A stretch of 64,000 nt of DNA from Alteribacillus iranensis (GCF_900113025.1 NZ_FONT01000006.1:62001-126000), one strand, 5' to 3'. Shown: positions 52,398 through 63,006, numbered from the stretch's first letter. Numbers and translations: made by a program. Notes: generated by a model not told the origin, from the letters alone.

Positions 52398-53639
52398 ATG
52401 GGACAAAAGAGATGGGATCTAGCAGCGTTAGCTTCTATACCACTAATGATGACATTAGGAAATTCAATGTTAATACCAATTCTTCCGCTCATGGAACGTG
52501 AAATTGAAATAACGCCTTTCCAATCCAGCTTATTGATAACCATTTATTCAATTATCGCTATTGTCCTTATTCCCATCTCGGGATATATATCGGATAAATT
52601 TGGAAGAAAAAAAGTGATCGTTCCTAGTCTTATCCTAGTTGGTATTGGGGGGATTGTCTCAGCTATCGCTGCATGGAAGATGAACAGTCCTTATGCAGTA
52701 ATTATGATAGGTCGATTTCTTCAAGGGGCAGGAGCAGCTGGCGCTTTTCCCGTCGTTCTGCCAACAGTAGGGGATATGTTCAAGGAGGAAGAAGAAGCAA
52801 GTCATGGTTTAGGTATTATAGAGACATCCAATACATTTGGTAAAGTATTAAGCCCTATATTGGGAGCTTTGTTAGCTATGATTGTTTGGTATATGCCTTT
52901 TGTAGCTATCCCTGTTTTGTCTTTTATTTCAGCCGCTCTTGTCATGTTCCTGGTGAAAGTTCCTCCTGGCGACCAAAAAGATGAAAATGAAAAAGGCCTC
53001 AAGGAATTTTTGGCCGGTATAAAAGAAACCTTTCAATATAATAAACGTTGGTTATTGTCCGTCTTCCTTATCGGTGGCATCTTAATGTTTATTCTATTTG
53101 GTTTCTTGTTTCACTTTTCTTCGATATTAGAGGAACAATATCATATTGATGGGTATGTCAAAGGATTACTGCTGGCTATACCACTTTTATTTCTATGCGG
53201 CGCATCCTACCTTGGCGGAAAATTGGCTGGGAAAGATAAAAATAGAATGAAATGGCTTATACTTGCGGGGAACGGTGTAGCAGCAACAGGATTATTTTTT
53301 ATAAAACAAGATATGAGTTTGTACATGTTTATTATTTTTCTTTCTGTCGCTGGTATTGGAATTGGGATTGCTCTTCCCTGTTTAGATGCTTTGATTACAA
53401 AAGGAATTGAAAAAGAAGAAAGAGGATCGATCACCTCTTTTTACACGAGTATGAGGTATGTCGGGGTAGCAGCAGGGCCGCCTATTATAGCAATCATGAT
53501 GGAACAGCAGCCAGGCTGGATTTACTATAGTTTAGCTGCTGGAAGTATTTTAGCGGTCATTCTCACTTTTTTCGCAATCCGGCCAACTCCAGAGGACTCA
53601 GGAAAACGTTCACCTATAGAACCCGCTTTTAAAAATTAA
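52398..53639 (+). CDS. MFS transporter, DHA1-type (drug efflux-like)
   Basis: 413 residues from the ATG at 52398 with GGAGGG 4 bases upstream; a GTG at 52377 is a poorer start. Twelve helices. MFS motif A is GYISDKFGRKKVIV, and motif C-like GRFLQGAGAAGAFPVVLPTV is typical of drug:H+ antiporters. Substrate unknown. Not obviously linked to the Fur-controlled operon that follows. Confidence 0.87.
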   Translation: MGQKRWDLAALASIPLMMTLGNSMLIPILPLMEREIEITPFQSSLLITIYSIIAIVLIPISGYISDKFGRKKVIVPSLILVGIGGIVSAIAAWKMNSPYAVIMIGRFLQGAGAAGAFPVVLPTVGDMFKEEEEASHGLGIIETSNTFGKVLSPILGALLAMIVWYMPFVAIPVLSFISAALVMFLVKVPPGDQKDENEKGLKEFLAGIKETFQYNKRWLLSVFLIGGILMFILFGFLFHFSSILEEQYHIDGYVKGLLLAIPLLFLCGASYLGGKLAGKDKNRMKWLILAGNGVAATGLFFIKQDMSLYMFIIFLSVAGIGIGIALPCLDALITKGIEKEERGSITSFYTSMRYVGVAAGPPIIAIMMEQQPGWIYYSLAAGSILAVILTFFAIRPTPEDSGKRSPIEPAFKN

Positions 53640-53743
53640 TGGTCAATCGTATGCCTACCGTGCAGGAGGAGATGAAATGAGGCTATTCCTTTACTGGAAC
53701 AGTCTCATTTTGTTTTTATTGTGAGAGAATTGTTTATAAAATA

Positions 53744-53801
53744 TTGACTTATCACTTTAAAATGGTAAAATGAGAATAGTTATCATTGAAAATGAATTTC
53801 A
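53744..53801 (+). promoter_or_regulatory. fpbNOPQ promoter with two overlapping Fur boxes
   Basis: -35 TTGACT (53744-53749), extended -10 TGGTAAAAT (-10 53766-53771), spacer 16. TGAGAATAGTTATCA at 53771-53785 matches 12 of 14 defined positions of the Fur 7-1-7 motif, and TGAAAATGAATTTCA at 53787-53801 matches 11. Iron-replete repression is expected. Confidence 0.82.
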
Positions 53802-53849
53802 TTGTTGAATGTTATTTTAACACGCAGCGTGTGGAAAGTAAGGTTTCTT

Positions 53850-54803
53850 ATGAAGAACAGATACCTGATAATTGCTTTGCTGATACTATCCTTCGCTTCC
53901 GTATTTATTGGAGTGCAAGATGTATCACCGCTTGATCTATTCCAATTAACTGAAGAACAAATCGAAATATTATTAGTTAGTAGACTGCCGCGGCTCGCAA
54001 GTATCTTGATTGCAGGGATGAGCATGAGTATTTGCGGGATGATTATGCAGCAGTTGAGCCGCAACAAATTTGTCTCACCTACTACTGCAGGTACAATGGA
54101 TTCTGCTAGATTTGGTATTCTTGTTTCTTTGATGTTGTTCACAGGGGCTTCACCAATCGTAAAAGCTGGGATTGCTTTTGCATTTGCCCTAATAGGAACC
54201 TTCATTTTTATGAAAATACTCGAGAGAATTAAATTAAAAGATACGGTGTTTATCCCTCTTGTTGGTCTAATGTTTGGAAATATCATTAATTCTATTACCA
54301 CTTTTTTTGCATACAAGAATGATTTAATCCAAAACATTGGGTCATGGTTGCATGGTGACTTCTCTATGATCATCTCCGGCCAATATGAACTGATTTATAT
54401 TAGTGTGCCTATTCTTTTATTGGCCTTCTTGTTTGCGAACCGTTTTACGGTAGCGGGGATGGGAGAAGAATTTTCAATAAACTTAGGGTTAAACTATCGA
54501 CATGTCGTGAATATTGGTTTGACGATTGTAGCCGCAGTCACTGCATTGGTAGTATTGACTGTTGGTATGATACCTTTTCTTGGGTTGATCGTGCCAAACA
54601 TCGTATCTATTTTTCAAGGTGATAACCTGCGGAAGAGTCTCATACAGACAGCACTACTTGGGGCAGTATTTGTATTATTTTGCGATATTCTCGGACGGGT
54701 TATTATATTCCCTTATGAGATATCGATTGGTTTAACTGTTGGCGTGATAGGCAGCGGCATCTTTATCTATTTATTGTTAAGGGGCAGAGCCAATGAATCT
54801 TAA
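53850..54803 (+). CDS. fpbN: Siderophore ABC permease FpbN (YclN)
   Basis: 317 residues from the ATG at 53850 (AAGTAAGG upstream). FecCD/BtuC fold with about nine helices; the SRLPRLASILIAGMSMSICG region contacts partner subunits. Length, order and Fur control match the B. subtilis petrobactin importer yclNOPQ. Assignment of petrobactin as substrate rests on that match. Overlaps fpbO by 11 bases. Confidence 0.85.
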   Translation: MKNRYLIIALLILSFASVFIGVQDVSPLDLFQLTEEQIEILLVSRLPRLASILIAGMSMSICGMIMQQLSRNKFVSPTTAGTMDSARFGILVSLMLFTGASPIVKAGIAFAFALIGTFIFMKILERIKLKDTVFIPLVGLMFGNIINSITTFFAYKNDLIQNIGSWLHGDFSMIISGQYELIYISVPILLLAFLFANRFTVAGMGEEFSINLGLNYRHVVNIGLTIVAAVTALVVLTVGMIPFLGLIVPNIVSIFQGDNLRKSLIQTALLGAVFVLFCDILGRVIIFPYEISIGLTVGVIGSGIFIYLLLRGRANES

Positions 54804-55743
54804 GGCGAAACTTACCATTCTAGCGATACTGGCTGCTGCAGCTGTTGCGATATTTATGTTTCAAGGTTTAGGAGGAAACTTAGATTACATACTGCCCAGT
54901 CGAGGAAAAAAAGTCCTGGCCATTGTTATCACAGGTGCTGCTATTGCATTCGCTACCATTATCTTTCAAACAATTACAAACAACCGCATCTTAACACCGA
55001 GTATTATTGGGCTTGATTCTTTATACTTACTCATACAAACAGTCATCATCTTTATTGCTGGGTCCGGGTCACTTACAATAGTTAATAAAAATATTAACTT
55101 TGCTCTTTCAGTAGGTGCCATGATGGGGTTTGCCCTTATCTTGTATCAGCTGCTATTCCGCGGAGAGGGACGAAATATTTATTTTCTTCTCTTAGTGGGA
55201 TTGATTTTTGGAACATTTTTTGAGAGTTTATCTTCTTTTATGCAAATGCTTATTGATCCTAACGAATTCCAAGTAGTACAGGATCGGATGTTTGCTAGCT
55301 TTAACAATGTATCAACAGATCTTCTTACATTTTCAATCATTATTATCCTTCTTGTAGCTCTGTATTTCATGCGTTTCGCTAAGTATCTAGATGTATTGTC
55401 TTTAGGAAAAGAACATGCAATTAACTTAGGGGTCGATTATGACTATGTAGTGAAACGACTGCTGATCATCATAGTCGTATTAATATCCATATCCACAGCT
55501 CTTGTAGGACCGATTACATTTCTAGGACTTCTTGTAGCAAACGTAGCTTACGAGTTTTTACAAACGCACAGACATAAACCCTTGATTATAGGGGGCATCC
55601 TTATCAGCGTTGTTGCTTTAATCGGGGGACAAATTGTAGTTGAGCGAATCTTAACTTTTTCGACGACATTGAGTGTCATCATCAATTTTATCGGCGGGGT
55701 TTATTTTATTTACCTGCTTCTAAAGGAGAGTAAAAGATGGTAA
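54793..55743 (+). CDS. fpbO: Siderophore ABC permease FpbO (YclO)
   Basis: 316 residues, a second FecCD permease that pairs with FpbN. GKKVLAIVITGAAIAFATII and GLDSLYLL in the N-terminal half, and VGPITFLGLLVANVAYEFL near the end, are family-like. Start lies inside the fpbN end and the stop overlaps the ATPase gene. Confidence 0.85.
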   Translation: MNLKAKLTILAILAAAAVAIFMFQGLGGNLDYILPSRGKKVLAIVITGAAIAFATIIFQTITNNRILTPSIIGLDSLYLLIQTVIIFIAGSGSLTIVNKNINFALSVGAMMGFALILYQLLFRGEGRNIYFLLLVGLIFGTFFESLSSFMQMLIDPNEFQVVQDRMFASFNNVSTDLLTFSIIIILLVALYFMRFAKYLDVLSLGKEHAINLGVDYDYVVKRLLIIIVVLISISTALVGPITFLGLLVANVAYEFLQTHRHKPLIIGGILISVVALIGGQIVVERILTFSTTLSVIINFIGGVYFIYLLLKESKRW

Positions 55744-56495
55744 AAGTAAAAAACATTTTTAAAAAATATGGTAATAAAAATGTAGTTGAAGACGTGTCAG
55801 TGGAAATTGAAAAAGGAAAGATTACTACATTTATCGGCCCGAATGGTGCAGGAAAAAGTACGCTTCTCTCTATGGTGAGCCGTCTTATTGCGAAAGACAG
55901 TGGTGAGGTATTAGTTGAAAACGAAGAAATTGGTTCTGCATCCAGCCAGGAATTAGCGAAAAAAATATCGATCTTAAAGCAATCAAACTTTTTGAATATA
56001 CGTCTTACTGTGGAAGATTTGGTTACTTTCGGTCGTTTTCCATATTCTCAAGGAAAGCTGAATGATCTAGACTGGAAACATGTCAATGAAGCTATTTCCT
56101 ATATGGAGTTAGATGACCTGCGTGATAAGTTCCTAGATCAATTAAGTGGTGGTCAGCGCCAGAGAGCATTTATTGCCATGGTTATTGCTCAGGATACAGA
56201 GTATATTTTATTAGATGAGCCATTAAATAATTTGGATATGAAACATTCCGTTCAGATTATGAAAGTGCTTCGTCAGTTAGTGGACGATCTTGGAAAAACA
56301 GTAATTATTGTCATTCATGATATTAATTTTGCTTCCTGTTACTCCGATTATATTGTCGCAATGAAGGACGGAAGAGTTGTTCGGGAAGGAAGTACGGAAG
56401 AAATTATTAATAGGGAAGTCCTCAAGGAAATTTACGATATGGATATGACCATCCAGCATATCAACCAAAGAAAAATTTGTATGTATTTTGCGTAG
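55737..56495 (+). CDS. fpbP: Siderophore ABC ATPase FpbP (YclP)
   Basis: 252 residues, equal to YclP. Walker A GPNGAGKSTLLS, signature LSGGQRQRAFIAM, Walker B YILLDEPLNNLD, and H-loop VIHDINFA. AAAGGAG precedes the ATG. Energises the FpbN-FpbO channel. Confidence 0.92.
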   Translation: MVKVKNIFKKYGNKNVVEDVSVEIEKGKITTFIGPNGAGKSTLLSMVSRLIAKDSGEVLVENEEIGSASSQELAKKISILKQSNFLNIRLTVEDLVTFGRFPYSQGKLNDLDWKHVNEAISYMELDDLRDKFLDQLSGGQRQRAFIAMVIAQDTEYILLDEPLNNLDMKHSVQIMKVLRQLVDDLGKTVIIVIHDINFASCYSDYIVAMKDGRVVREGSTEEIINREVLKEIYDMDMTIQHINQRKICMYFA

Positions 56496-56526
56496 GAAAA
56501 GAGTTTGCTTCGAGAGGGGAACACGT

Positions 56527-57480
56527 ATGAAGAATTTTGGATTCATATCGAGTTTGTTATTTGTTCTAGGAATAACAGCTGCTTGTGGCTCGGGTGAAGA
56601 AGGGTCGGACTCTTCATCAGGACAGGAGAACAATGACACGGCAGAAGAAATTGTGGTGGAACACGAACTAGGTGAAACGGCTGTAGAGAAAAACCCGGAA
56701 AGCGTCGTAGTGTTTGATTTTGGCAGCTTAGACACGTTAGATACTCTCGGCGTAGAGATAGATGGTCTTCCTAAGGAAAACATACCAAGTTACTTAGAGA
56801 CATACGAGGGGGAAGAATACGAAAATGTTGGCGGGGTAAAAGAACCCGACTTTGAAAAAATTGCTACCATGGCTCCTGATCTTATCGTTATTTCAGGACG
56901 ACAGCAAGAGTCTTTCGAAGAGCTTAGTAAAATTGCCCCTACCATTTATTTAGAAGTAGACACACAAAATTATATGGATTCTTTCAAAGAAAATGTGAAC
57001 ACACTGGCTACCCTGTTTGGGAAAGAGAAAGAAGCGGAAGAACATGTTTCATCCATTGAAGAAAGTGTGGAATCATTACATCAGTCGGTATCCTCTCAGG
57101 AACAGGAAGCATTAATTACATTGGCCAATGATGGAAAAGTTAGTGCGTATGGATCAGGTTCACGATTCGGCATCATTCATGATGAATTTGGCTTTCCAGA
57201 ATCTGATGAAAACATCGAAGCTTCTACTCACGGTCAAAGTGTTTCGTTTGAGTATATCGCTCAGCAAGATCCCGATTACTTATTTGTCATTGACCGTGGA
57301 GCCGTTGTTGGTGGTGAAACGTCAGCTCAACAAATAGTAGAAAACGACTTAACAGAGAAGACACAAGCGTATCAAAATGACAATATTGTATACTTAAATC
57401 CAGAGTATTGGTATTTGGCCAGTGGCGGGATCCAGTCTGTTTCTGAAATGGTGAAAGAAATAGAAAGTGTAATTGAATAG
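56527..57480 (+). CDS. fpbQ: Siderophore-binding lipoprotein FpbQ (YclQ)
   Basis: 317 residues from the ATG at 56527 with GAGAGGGG upstream; the frame also opens earlier without support. Signal peptide ends in lipobox ITAAC with Cys20, then an acidic linker and a periplasmic-binding fold (SVVVFDFGSLDTLDTLG, ATMAPDLIVISGRQ). It captures the ferric siderophore outside the membrane; Lgt (15095) would lipidate it. Followed by a strong terminator. Confidence 0.9.
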   Translation: MKNFGFISSLLFVLGITAACGSGEEGSDSSSGQENNDTAEEIVVEHELGETAVEKNPESVVVFDFGSLDTLDTLGVEIDGLPKENIPSYLETYEGEEYENVGGVKEPDFEKIATMAPDLIVISGRQQESFEELSKIAPTIYLEVDTQNYMDSFKENVNTLATLFGKEKEAEEHVSSIEESVESLHQSVSSQEQEALITLANDGKVSAYGSGSRFGIIHDEFGFPESDENIEASTHGQSVSFEYIAQQDPDYLFVIDRGAVVGGETSAQQIVENDLTEKTQAYQNDNIVYLNPEYWYLASGGIQSVSEMVKEIESVIE

Positions 57481-57488
57481 CAGGATAG

Positions 57489-57525
57489 AAAAAAGCAGAG
57501 CCTTCGTTTCGGCTCTGCTTTTTTA
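57489..57525. terminator. Bidirectional terminator between fpbQ and ilvD
   Basis: AAAAAAGCAGAGCC (57489-57502) pairs with GGCTCTGCTTTTTT (57511-57524); T-runs on both strands. Confidence 0.92.
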
Positions 57526-57542
57526 TTGAGACGCTTCTTTGT

Positions 57543-59246
57543 CTATTCTTTTGTTAATTCATAATCGGTAACGGCTCCCTTCGCACTAGAAGAAACGAGC
57601 TTCGCGTATTTTGCGAGGGCCCCGGTTTTGTAGCGTGGTTCTGGAGCTGTCCACTGACGAGCACGTTGATCCAATTCCTCTTCTGAAGCATCGAAGTTGA
57701 TTTCCTGAGTGTCGCTATCAATCGTTACTTTATCTCCTGTTTGAAGTAAGCCGATTGGTCCGCCAGCAGCTGCTTCGGGAGCAACGTGACCGATAACGAA
57801 ACCGTGGGAACCTCCTGAGAACCGTCCATCTGTAATAAGAGCGACTTTTCCTCCCAGCCCTCTACCAACAATCATAGCCGTAACAGAAAGCATTTCTGGC
57901 ATTCCAGGACCTCCTTTTGGTCCAACATTACGGATAACCAGTACATCTCCCTCTACAATTTCATTGTTCGTAATGGCTTTTGTGGCCTCTGCTTCACTAT
58001 CATATACTTTCGCTGTTCCTTCAAAATGGCTGATCTTTTGACCAGACATTTTAGCAACGGCTCCATCCGGAGCAAGGTTTCCACGGAGAACGACAAGCGG
58101 TCCATTCGGCTTGATCGGATCGCTTAATGGCTTAATGATATCTTGTCCTTCTTTCAAAGATGGGGCTTCTACTAAGTTTTCAGCCAATGTTTTGCCTGTT
58201 ACTGTCAAACAATCACCATTAAGAAGTCCTTCCTCCAAGAGAAGTTTCATAACAGCCGGAACACCGCCGATTTCATAGAGGTCTTGCATCACATATTTAC
58301 CACTAGGTTTTAAATCAGCGATATGCGGTACGTTTTGACGAATTCTCTCAAAATCATCGTAACTAAGGTCGACATCTGCTGAGTGAGCAATGGCAAGCAA
58401 ATGTAAAAACGCATTTGTAGAGCCACCTAATGCCATTACTACAGTGATCGCATTTTCAAATGCTTTTTTCGTCATAATGTCACGTGGATAAATATCATTT
58501 CTCAGAAGCTCTACAACCATTTCTCCAGCTTGCTTGCACTCTTTTTCCTTGTAGTCATTCACAGCAGGCGTTGACGAGGAGCCTGGAATGCTCATGCCAA
58601 GAGCCTCCACAGCAGCAGCCATCGTATTCGCGGTGTACATACCTCCGCAAGCACCTGCACCTGGACATGCATGACATTCTACTTTATGGAGTTCCTCATC
58701 ATTTATTTCATTTTGTTGATGCTTGCCGACCGCTTCAAAAGCAGAAACAATATCGATGTCCTCGCCATTCAACTTTCCTGGAGCGATTGTCCCTCCATAA
58801 ATAAATACGGATGGTAAATTTAAACGTCCAATAGCCATCATACAGCCAGGTGTTGTTTTGTCACACCCGCCAATGGCTACTACGCCATCCATGCGTTCTG
58901 CTCCTGTCACTGTTTCAATAGAGTCGGCAATGACTTCACGGCTCGGGAGTGAAAAACTCATTCCTTCGTGTCCCATAGCAATTCCATCAGAGACAGTAAT
59001 CGTATTAAAAATGAGGGGAGCTCCACCATTTTCAGAAGCACCATTTTTTGCTTCACGGGCAAGTTGATCAATATGTACGTTACAAGGTGTAACCTCACTC
59101 CATGTGCTAGCTACTCCTATTTGCGGTTTTTTGAAATCTTCATCTGTGAAACCAACTGCACGGAGCATGGCTCGGTTTGGTGCCCTATTTGCACCCTCGC
59201 TAATGACTTTACTTCGAATCCGCAGGTCTTTTTTGTTTTCTTCCAT
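57543..59246 (-). CDS. ilvD: Dihydroxy-acid dehydratase
   Basis: 567 residues from the ATG at 59246, which has GAGAGGG 9 bases upstream; an ATG at 59255 abuts it. Fe-S cysteine motifs [10 protein letters not shown] and [11 protein letters not shown]; family motifs [19 protein letters not shown] and [14 protein letters not shown]. Makes 2-keto acids for valine, isoleucine and pantothenate. Here it is alone rather than in an ilv-leu operon, and no T-box leader is seen upstream. Confidence 0.94.
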   Translation of the reverse strand: MEENKKDLRIRSKVISEGANRAPNRAMLRAVGFTDEDFKKPQIGVASTWSEVTPCNVHIDQLAREAKNGASENGGAPLIFNTITVSDGIAMGHEGMSFSLPSREVIADSIETVTGAERMDGVVAIGGCDKTTPGCMMAIGRLNLPSVFIYGGTIAPGKLNGEDIDIVSAFEAVGKHQQNEINDEELHKVECHACPGAGACGGMYTANTMAAAVEALGMSIPGSSSTPAVNDYKEKECKQAGEMVVELLRNDIYPRDIMTKKAFENAITVVMALGGSTNAFLHLLAIAHSADVDLSYDDFERIRQNVPHIADLKPSGKYVMQDLYEIGGVPAVMKLLLEEGLLNGDCLTVTGKTLAENLVEAPSLKEGQDIIKPLSDPIKPNGPLVVLRGNLAPDGAVAKMSGQKISHFEGTAKVYDSEAEATKAITNNEIVEGDVLVIRNVGPKGGPGMPEMLSVTAMIVGRGLGGKVALITDGRFSGGSHGFVIGHVAPEAAAGGPIGLLQTGDKVTIDSDTQEINFDASEEELDQRARQWTAPEPRYKTGALAKYAKLVSSSAKGAVTDYELTKE

Positions 59247-59377
59247 TCCTTTCATCCCTCTCTTGCAATATTAAAGTACAAATTGAGATACATAGTATAG
59301 CTACTGTACATCATACTAGGCTAACAATGATCTATCAAATAGAGGATGCATTCTAACCGAAATTTTCATTTAGAGGC

Positions 59378-59403
59378 GTTTAAATATAGAGAGAGTTGGC
59401 AAT
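59378..59403 (+). promoter_or_regulatory. Weak sigma-B-like promoter before the gluconate dehydrogenase operon
   Basis: GTTTAA (59378-59383), 14-base spacer, GGCAAT (59398-59403; two changes from GGGTAT). No better sigma-A pair was seen in 59256-59441. Confidence 0.3.
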
Positions 59404-59441
59404 AGCTTACTATAGTATCCAAAAAAAGGAGGGAATTTCCA

Positions 59442-60203
59442 GTGGCGGAAGAATCAACCGACAATAAAATGTCACGGAGACAATTTTTAAAAAATAGTGG
59501 TTATGTCGCTGGTGGTGTTGTGGGCGGCGGAATCATCGGCGGTTTGGTAACGAACCAATTTCAATCGGGAGCTCCTACACAAGATCAGTCACAGCAGGAA
59601 GGAGGTCAAGCGACACAAGACTTTTCACGCGCCTTAACATACTTCTCCAGAAGAGAAGATTTTGATGTCCTTTCTCAAATGACAGAACTTATCTATCCAT
59701 CTGATGATAATGGTCCAGGAGCCATCGAATTGGGAGCAGCTTTCTATATTGATAAACAACTATCTGGAGCTTGGGGACATAACGCACGTGAATACATGCA
59801 AGGTCCCTTTCATGAAGGAGAACCGACGCAAGGTTATCAATCTAGATTGAAAAGACATGAGCTAATATTCCAAGGAATTCAAAAAGTAAAACAATACAGT
59901 CAAAGTAATTATGACGCCAGCTTTTTGGATTTAGAAGAAGAACAGCAAATAGAAATACTTACAGCCTTTGAAAACGGGGAGGTAGAAATAGATGGAGCTC
60001 CTAATGAGCAGTTCTTTGCGTTAATAAGAGCCGCTACTCTTGAAGGAGTATATGCTGATCCATTATACGGTGGTAATCGGAACATGGACGGTTGGAGAAT
60101 GAAGGAATATCCAGGAAATAAAATGTCCTATATTAATGAAATTGATTCAGGCGAATTCTATGATGAAGAACCGAGCAGTCTAAATGCTCATATGGACCAG
60201 TAG
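59442..60203 (+). CDS. Gluconate 2-dehydrogenase subunit 3 family protein with Tat signal
   Basis: 253 residues, GTG start with AAAGGAGGG upstream. A twin-arginine signal, MSRRQFLKNSG, precedes a glycine-rich hydrophobic stretch (GGVVGGGIIGGLV). The rest matches the small subunit 3 family: MTELIYPSDDNGPGAIELGA and ADPLYGGNRNMDGWRMKEYPG. It most likely carries its flavoprotein partner through the Tat pore. First gene of a four-gene unit with the GMC enzyme, tatA and tatC. Confidence 0.9.
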   Translation: MAEESTDNKMSRRQFLKNSGYVAGGVVGGGIIGGLVTNQFQSGAPTQDQSQQEGGQATQDFSRALTYFSRREDFDVLSQMTELIYPSDDNGPGAIELGAAFYIDKQLSGAWGHNAREYMQGPFHEGEPTQGYQSRLKRHELIFQGIQKVKQYSQSNYDASFLDLEEEQQIEILTAFENGEVEIDGAPNEQFFALIRAATLEGVYADPLYGGNRNMDGWRMKEYPGNKMSYINEIDSGEFYDEEPSSLNAHMDQ

Positions 60204-60226
60204 AGAACAAGTGAGGAGTTGAAAGT

Positions 60227-61936
60227 ATGGCTGAAGAACTAGAAAAAGTGGATGTCGTGACAGTTGGAGTCGGCTGGACCGGCGGTATTATTGCTGCAGA
60301 ATGCGCCAAAGAAGGCATGAGTGTGGTCGGTCTTGAAAGAGGAAAAGGTCGCAGCATTGATGACTATTATATGATCCATGATGAGCTGCGTTACGCTATA
60401 CGTTATGACCTAATGCAGGACGTATCGAAGGAGACTATTTCGTTTCGAAACGCGCCAGACCAAAGAGCGCTTCCGATGCGTCAAATGGGATCATTCCTGC
60501 TAGGACAGGGGTTAGGCGGAGCAGGAGTTCATTGGAATGGACAAACTCATCGTTTTTTGCCATATGATTTTGAAATCCGTTCCCAAACGATAGATAAGTA
60601 TGGGGAAGGCAAAATTAAAGATGGAATGATGCTTCAAGATTGGGGAATCACTTATGATGAACTAGAACCCTATTTCGATCATTTCGAGAAAATTTGTGGA
60701 ATTTCCGGCGAAGAAAATCCGTACAGCCCACGAAGTAACCCGTATCCCACACCGCCGATGAAAGACACTCCAGTAACTGATCGAGCAAGACAAGCAGCAG
60801 AAAATTTAAACTTAAAACCTTTTAAGACACCATCTGCCAACTTATCAGAACAATATGAGAATCCAGATGGAAAAACAATTAACGCCTGCCAATACTGTGC
60901 TTTTTGTGAACGTTTCGGTTGTGAATACGGTGCTAAAACCGATCCTACGATCACAGTGATTCCTACAGCACAGGAAACGGGTAATTATGAATTGCGCACC
61001 CATTCAAATGTCGTAGAAGTGCTTCACCAGGATGGGCGTGCAACGGGAGTGCGTTATGTAGATGTTTTATCAGGGAAGGAATATATTCAACCAGCTGAAG
61101 TAGTCGTTCTTACAAGTTATGTCATGAACAATACAAAGCTGCTTCTTGTGTCTGATATCGGCACCCCTTACAACCCGGAAACAGGTAGAGGAAACGTTGG
61201 GAAAAACTATTGTTATCAAATCAATGCAGGCTCTACCGGGTTTTTTGAAGAAGAACAATTCAATACATTCATGGGGGCTGGTTCTCTCGGAATTTGTGTG
61301 GATGATTATAACGGTGACAACTTTGACCATGCAGACCTAGATTTCGTACACGGCGGGGTAGGGTCTGTAACACAGACAGGACAACGGCCGATAAATACAA
61401 ATCCAGTCCCGCCAGGTACACCATCATGGGGGCGTGAATTTAAAGAAAAATCTATTCATTACTTCACACGTCACCTCGGTATTGGTTTCCAAGGAGCTTC
61501 GATGCCCTATCGATATAACTACTTAGATCTGGACCCGACATATAAAGATGCATATGGTGTACCGCTTCTTCGGATGACTTACAACTTTACAGACCAAGAT
61601 AAAAACTTGCATAAATATTTAAGTCAGAGAGCAACAGAATTTGTGAAAGAAATGGGTGCCGATGTAGCGACAGAAGCAGAGGAGCTTGGCGACTATAACA
61701 TTGTTCCGTATCAAACAACACACAATACTGGAGGAACTCCGATGGGAGATAATCCAGATAACTCCACAGTTAATAATTATTCACAAATGTGGGAAGCGGA
61801 GAATCTCTTTGTAGTGGGAGCCTCGACTTTTGCTCATAACAGCGGGTACAACCCAACTGGTACAGTAGGTGCGTTAGCTTATAGGGCAGCAGAAGGTATA
61901 ATCAGGTACAGCAAAGAAGGCGGCTCGCTCGTCTAA
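60227..61936 (+). CDS. GMC-family flavoprotein dehydrogenase (gluconate 2-dehydrogenase-like)
   Basis: 569 residues. N-terminal FAD-binding [20 protein letters not shown] without its own signal peptide, [13 protein letters not shown], a Cys-rich segment ([19 protein letters not shown]), and the C-terminal [15 protein letters not shown] with [20 protein letters not shown]. It oxidises a sugar acid or polyol, exact substrate unknown. The cytochrome c subunit that accompanies such enzymes in Gram-negatives is not in the window. It probably crosses the membrane together with the Tat-signal subunit. Confidence 0.9.
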   Translation: MAEELEKVDVVTVGVGWTGGIIAAECAKEGMSVVGLERGKGRSIDDYYMIHDELRYAIRYDLMQDVSKETISFRNAPDQRALPMRQMGSFLLGQGLGGAGVHWNGQTHRFLPYDFEIRSQTIDKYGEGKIKDGMMLQDWGITYDELEPYFDHFEKICGISGEENPYSPRSNPYPTPPMKDTPVTDRARQAAENLNLKPFKTPSANLSEQYENPDGKTINACQYCAFCERFGCEYGAKTDPTITVIPTAQETGNYELRTHSNVVEVLHQDGRATGVRYVDVLSGKEYIQPAEVVVLTSYVMNNTKLLLVSDIGTPYNPETGRGNVGKNYCYQINAGSTGFFEEEQFNTFMGAGSLGICVDDYNGDNFDHADLDFVHGGVGSVTQTGQRPINTNPVPPGTPSWGREFKEKSIHYFTRHLGIGFQGASMPYRYNYLDLDPTYKDAYGVPLLRMTYNFTDQDKNLHKYLSQRATEFVKEMGADVATEAEELGDYNIVPYQTTHNTGGTPMGDNPDNSTVNNYSQMWEAENLFVVGASTFAHNSGYNPTGTVGALAYRAAEGIIRYSKEGGSLV

Positions 61937-61967
61937 AGGCGAGCCCGACCATTTTAGGAGGTATAAT

Positions 61968-62192
61968 ATGTTTCCATCAAACATTGGTGTCTCTGGTTTA
62001 ATTATTATTTTAATCATTACCTTGATCATATTTGGTCCCAAAAAGCTCCCTGAAATTGGAGCAGCATTTGGTAAAACATTGTCCGAGTTTAAGAAGTCTG
62101 CCAATGAAATCATGAGTGATGGCAGTTCTTCCGAAAAGTCAACGGACGGAGAAAAGAAACAAGAAAAAGAAAGTAAGAATGAAAGCGTGTAA
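61968..62192 (+). CDS. tatA: Twin-arginine translocase subunit TatA
   Basis: 74 residues. One N-terminal helix ([20 protein letters not shown]), an amphipathic helix ([19 protein letters not shown]) and a charged tail. AGGAGG precedes the ATG. Gram-positive TatA can serve both TatA and TatB roles. Placed after a Tat substrate operon, so probably dedicated to it. Confidence 0.93.
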   Translation: MFPSNIGVSGLIIILIITLIIFGPKKLPEIGAAFGKTLSEFKKSANEIMSDGSSSEKSTDGEKKQEKESKNESV

Positions 62193-62210
62193 GGAGAGGG
62201 GGAGAAGGCT

Positions 62211-62960
62211 ATGGACCAAGAACAGACGATGGAGAAAAACCAAACAGCCGTTGAGCATCTGACGGAACTCCGTAAAGTCCTTCTCTCTTCCATTGTATTC
62301 TTTGTCCTTTGCTTTATCGCATCTATCATTGCTATTCAGCAAATTATCCCGTTTTTAACAAAGGACCACGAGCTTGTTATGCTCGGACCATTGGAAGTTG
62401 TTCGATTTTATACGGGTGTTGGAGGAAGTATAAGTTTAGGAATGTCAGCTCCTTTTGTTGGATTTCAAATATGGCGTTTTGTTAAGCCTGCTTTAACGAA
62501 AAAGGAAAGTCACACAGCACTTCGTTTTATCCCCGCAATGTTTTTTAGTTTTATGGCTGGCATTTCTTTCGGGTTTTTTATTGTATTTCCTTTTATTTAC
62601 AACTTTTTAATCAATTTAGGGGCTATTAACTTTGAAATGATGATCACGACAAGAGAGTATTTCTCTTTTCTTTTAATGTCAACGATGCCGTTAGGATTTC
62701 TGTTTGAAGTACCGTTTGTACTTATGTTCTTGACGGCAATAGGTTTATTTACACCAGATCAGTTAAAGAAAACGAGAAAATATGCATACATTACACTTGC
62801 GGTTGTTTCAGCACTAATCACACCGCCAGATTTTGTCTCACAAATCATCGTGTTGGTACCTTTATTCCTTCTTTATGAAATTGGCCTCTTCTTATCAAAA
62901 GTGGTTTACAAAAAGCAAATAAGAGGTAATGAAGAAGAAGAGACAGCGATTACCGGATGA
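62211..62960 (+). CDS. tatC: Twin-arginine translocase subunit TatC
   Basis: 249 residues with six membrane helices. N-terminal AVEHLTELRKVLLSSIVF, the region that reads the twin-Arg motif, and FEVPFVLMFLTAIGL and ALITPPDFVSQI further on. Forms a minimal TatAC translocase with the preceding gene. The N-terminus is acidic. A hairpin follows the stop. Confidence 0.95.
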   Translation: MDQEQTMEKNQTAVEHLTELRKVLLSSIVFFVLCFIASIIAIQQIIPFLTKDHELVMLGPLEVVRFYTGVGGSISLGMSAPFVGFQIWRFVKPALTKKESHTALRFIPAMFFSFMAGISFGFFIVFPFIYNFLINLGAINFEMMITTREYFSFLLMSTMPLGFLFEVPFVLMFLTAIGLFTPDQLKKTRKYAYITLAVVSALITPPDFVSQIIVLVPLFLLYEIGLFLSKVVYKKQIRGNEEEETAITG

Positions 62961-62970
62961 TTCATTATTA

Positions 62971-63006
62971 GGGAAGTGCCTAGCCAGCTTGGGTAAGGCA
63001 CTTCCC
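62971..63006 (+). terminator. Hairpin after tatC
   Basis: Perfect 11-bp stem GGGAAGTGCCT (62971-62981) with AGGCACTTCCC (62996-63006). No clear T-run follows, so termination is probable rather than certain. Confidence 0.6.
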
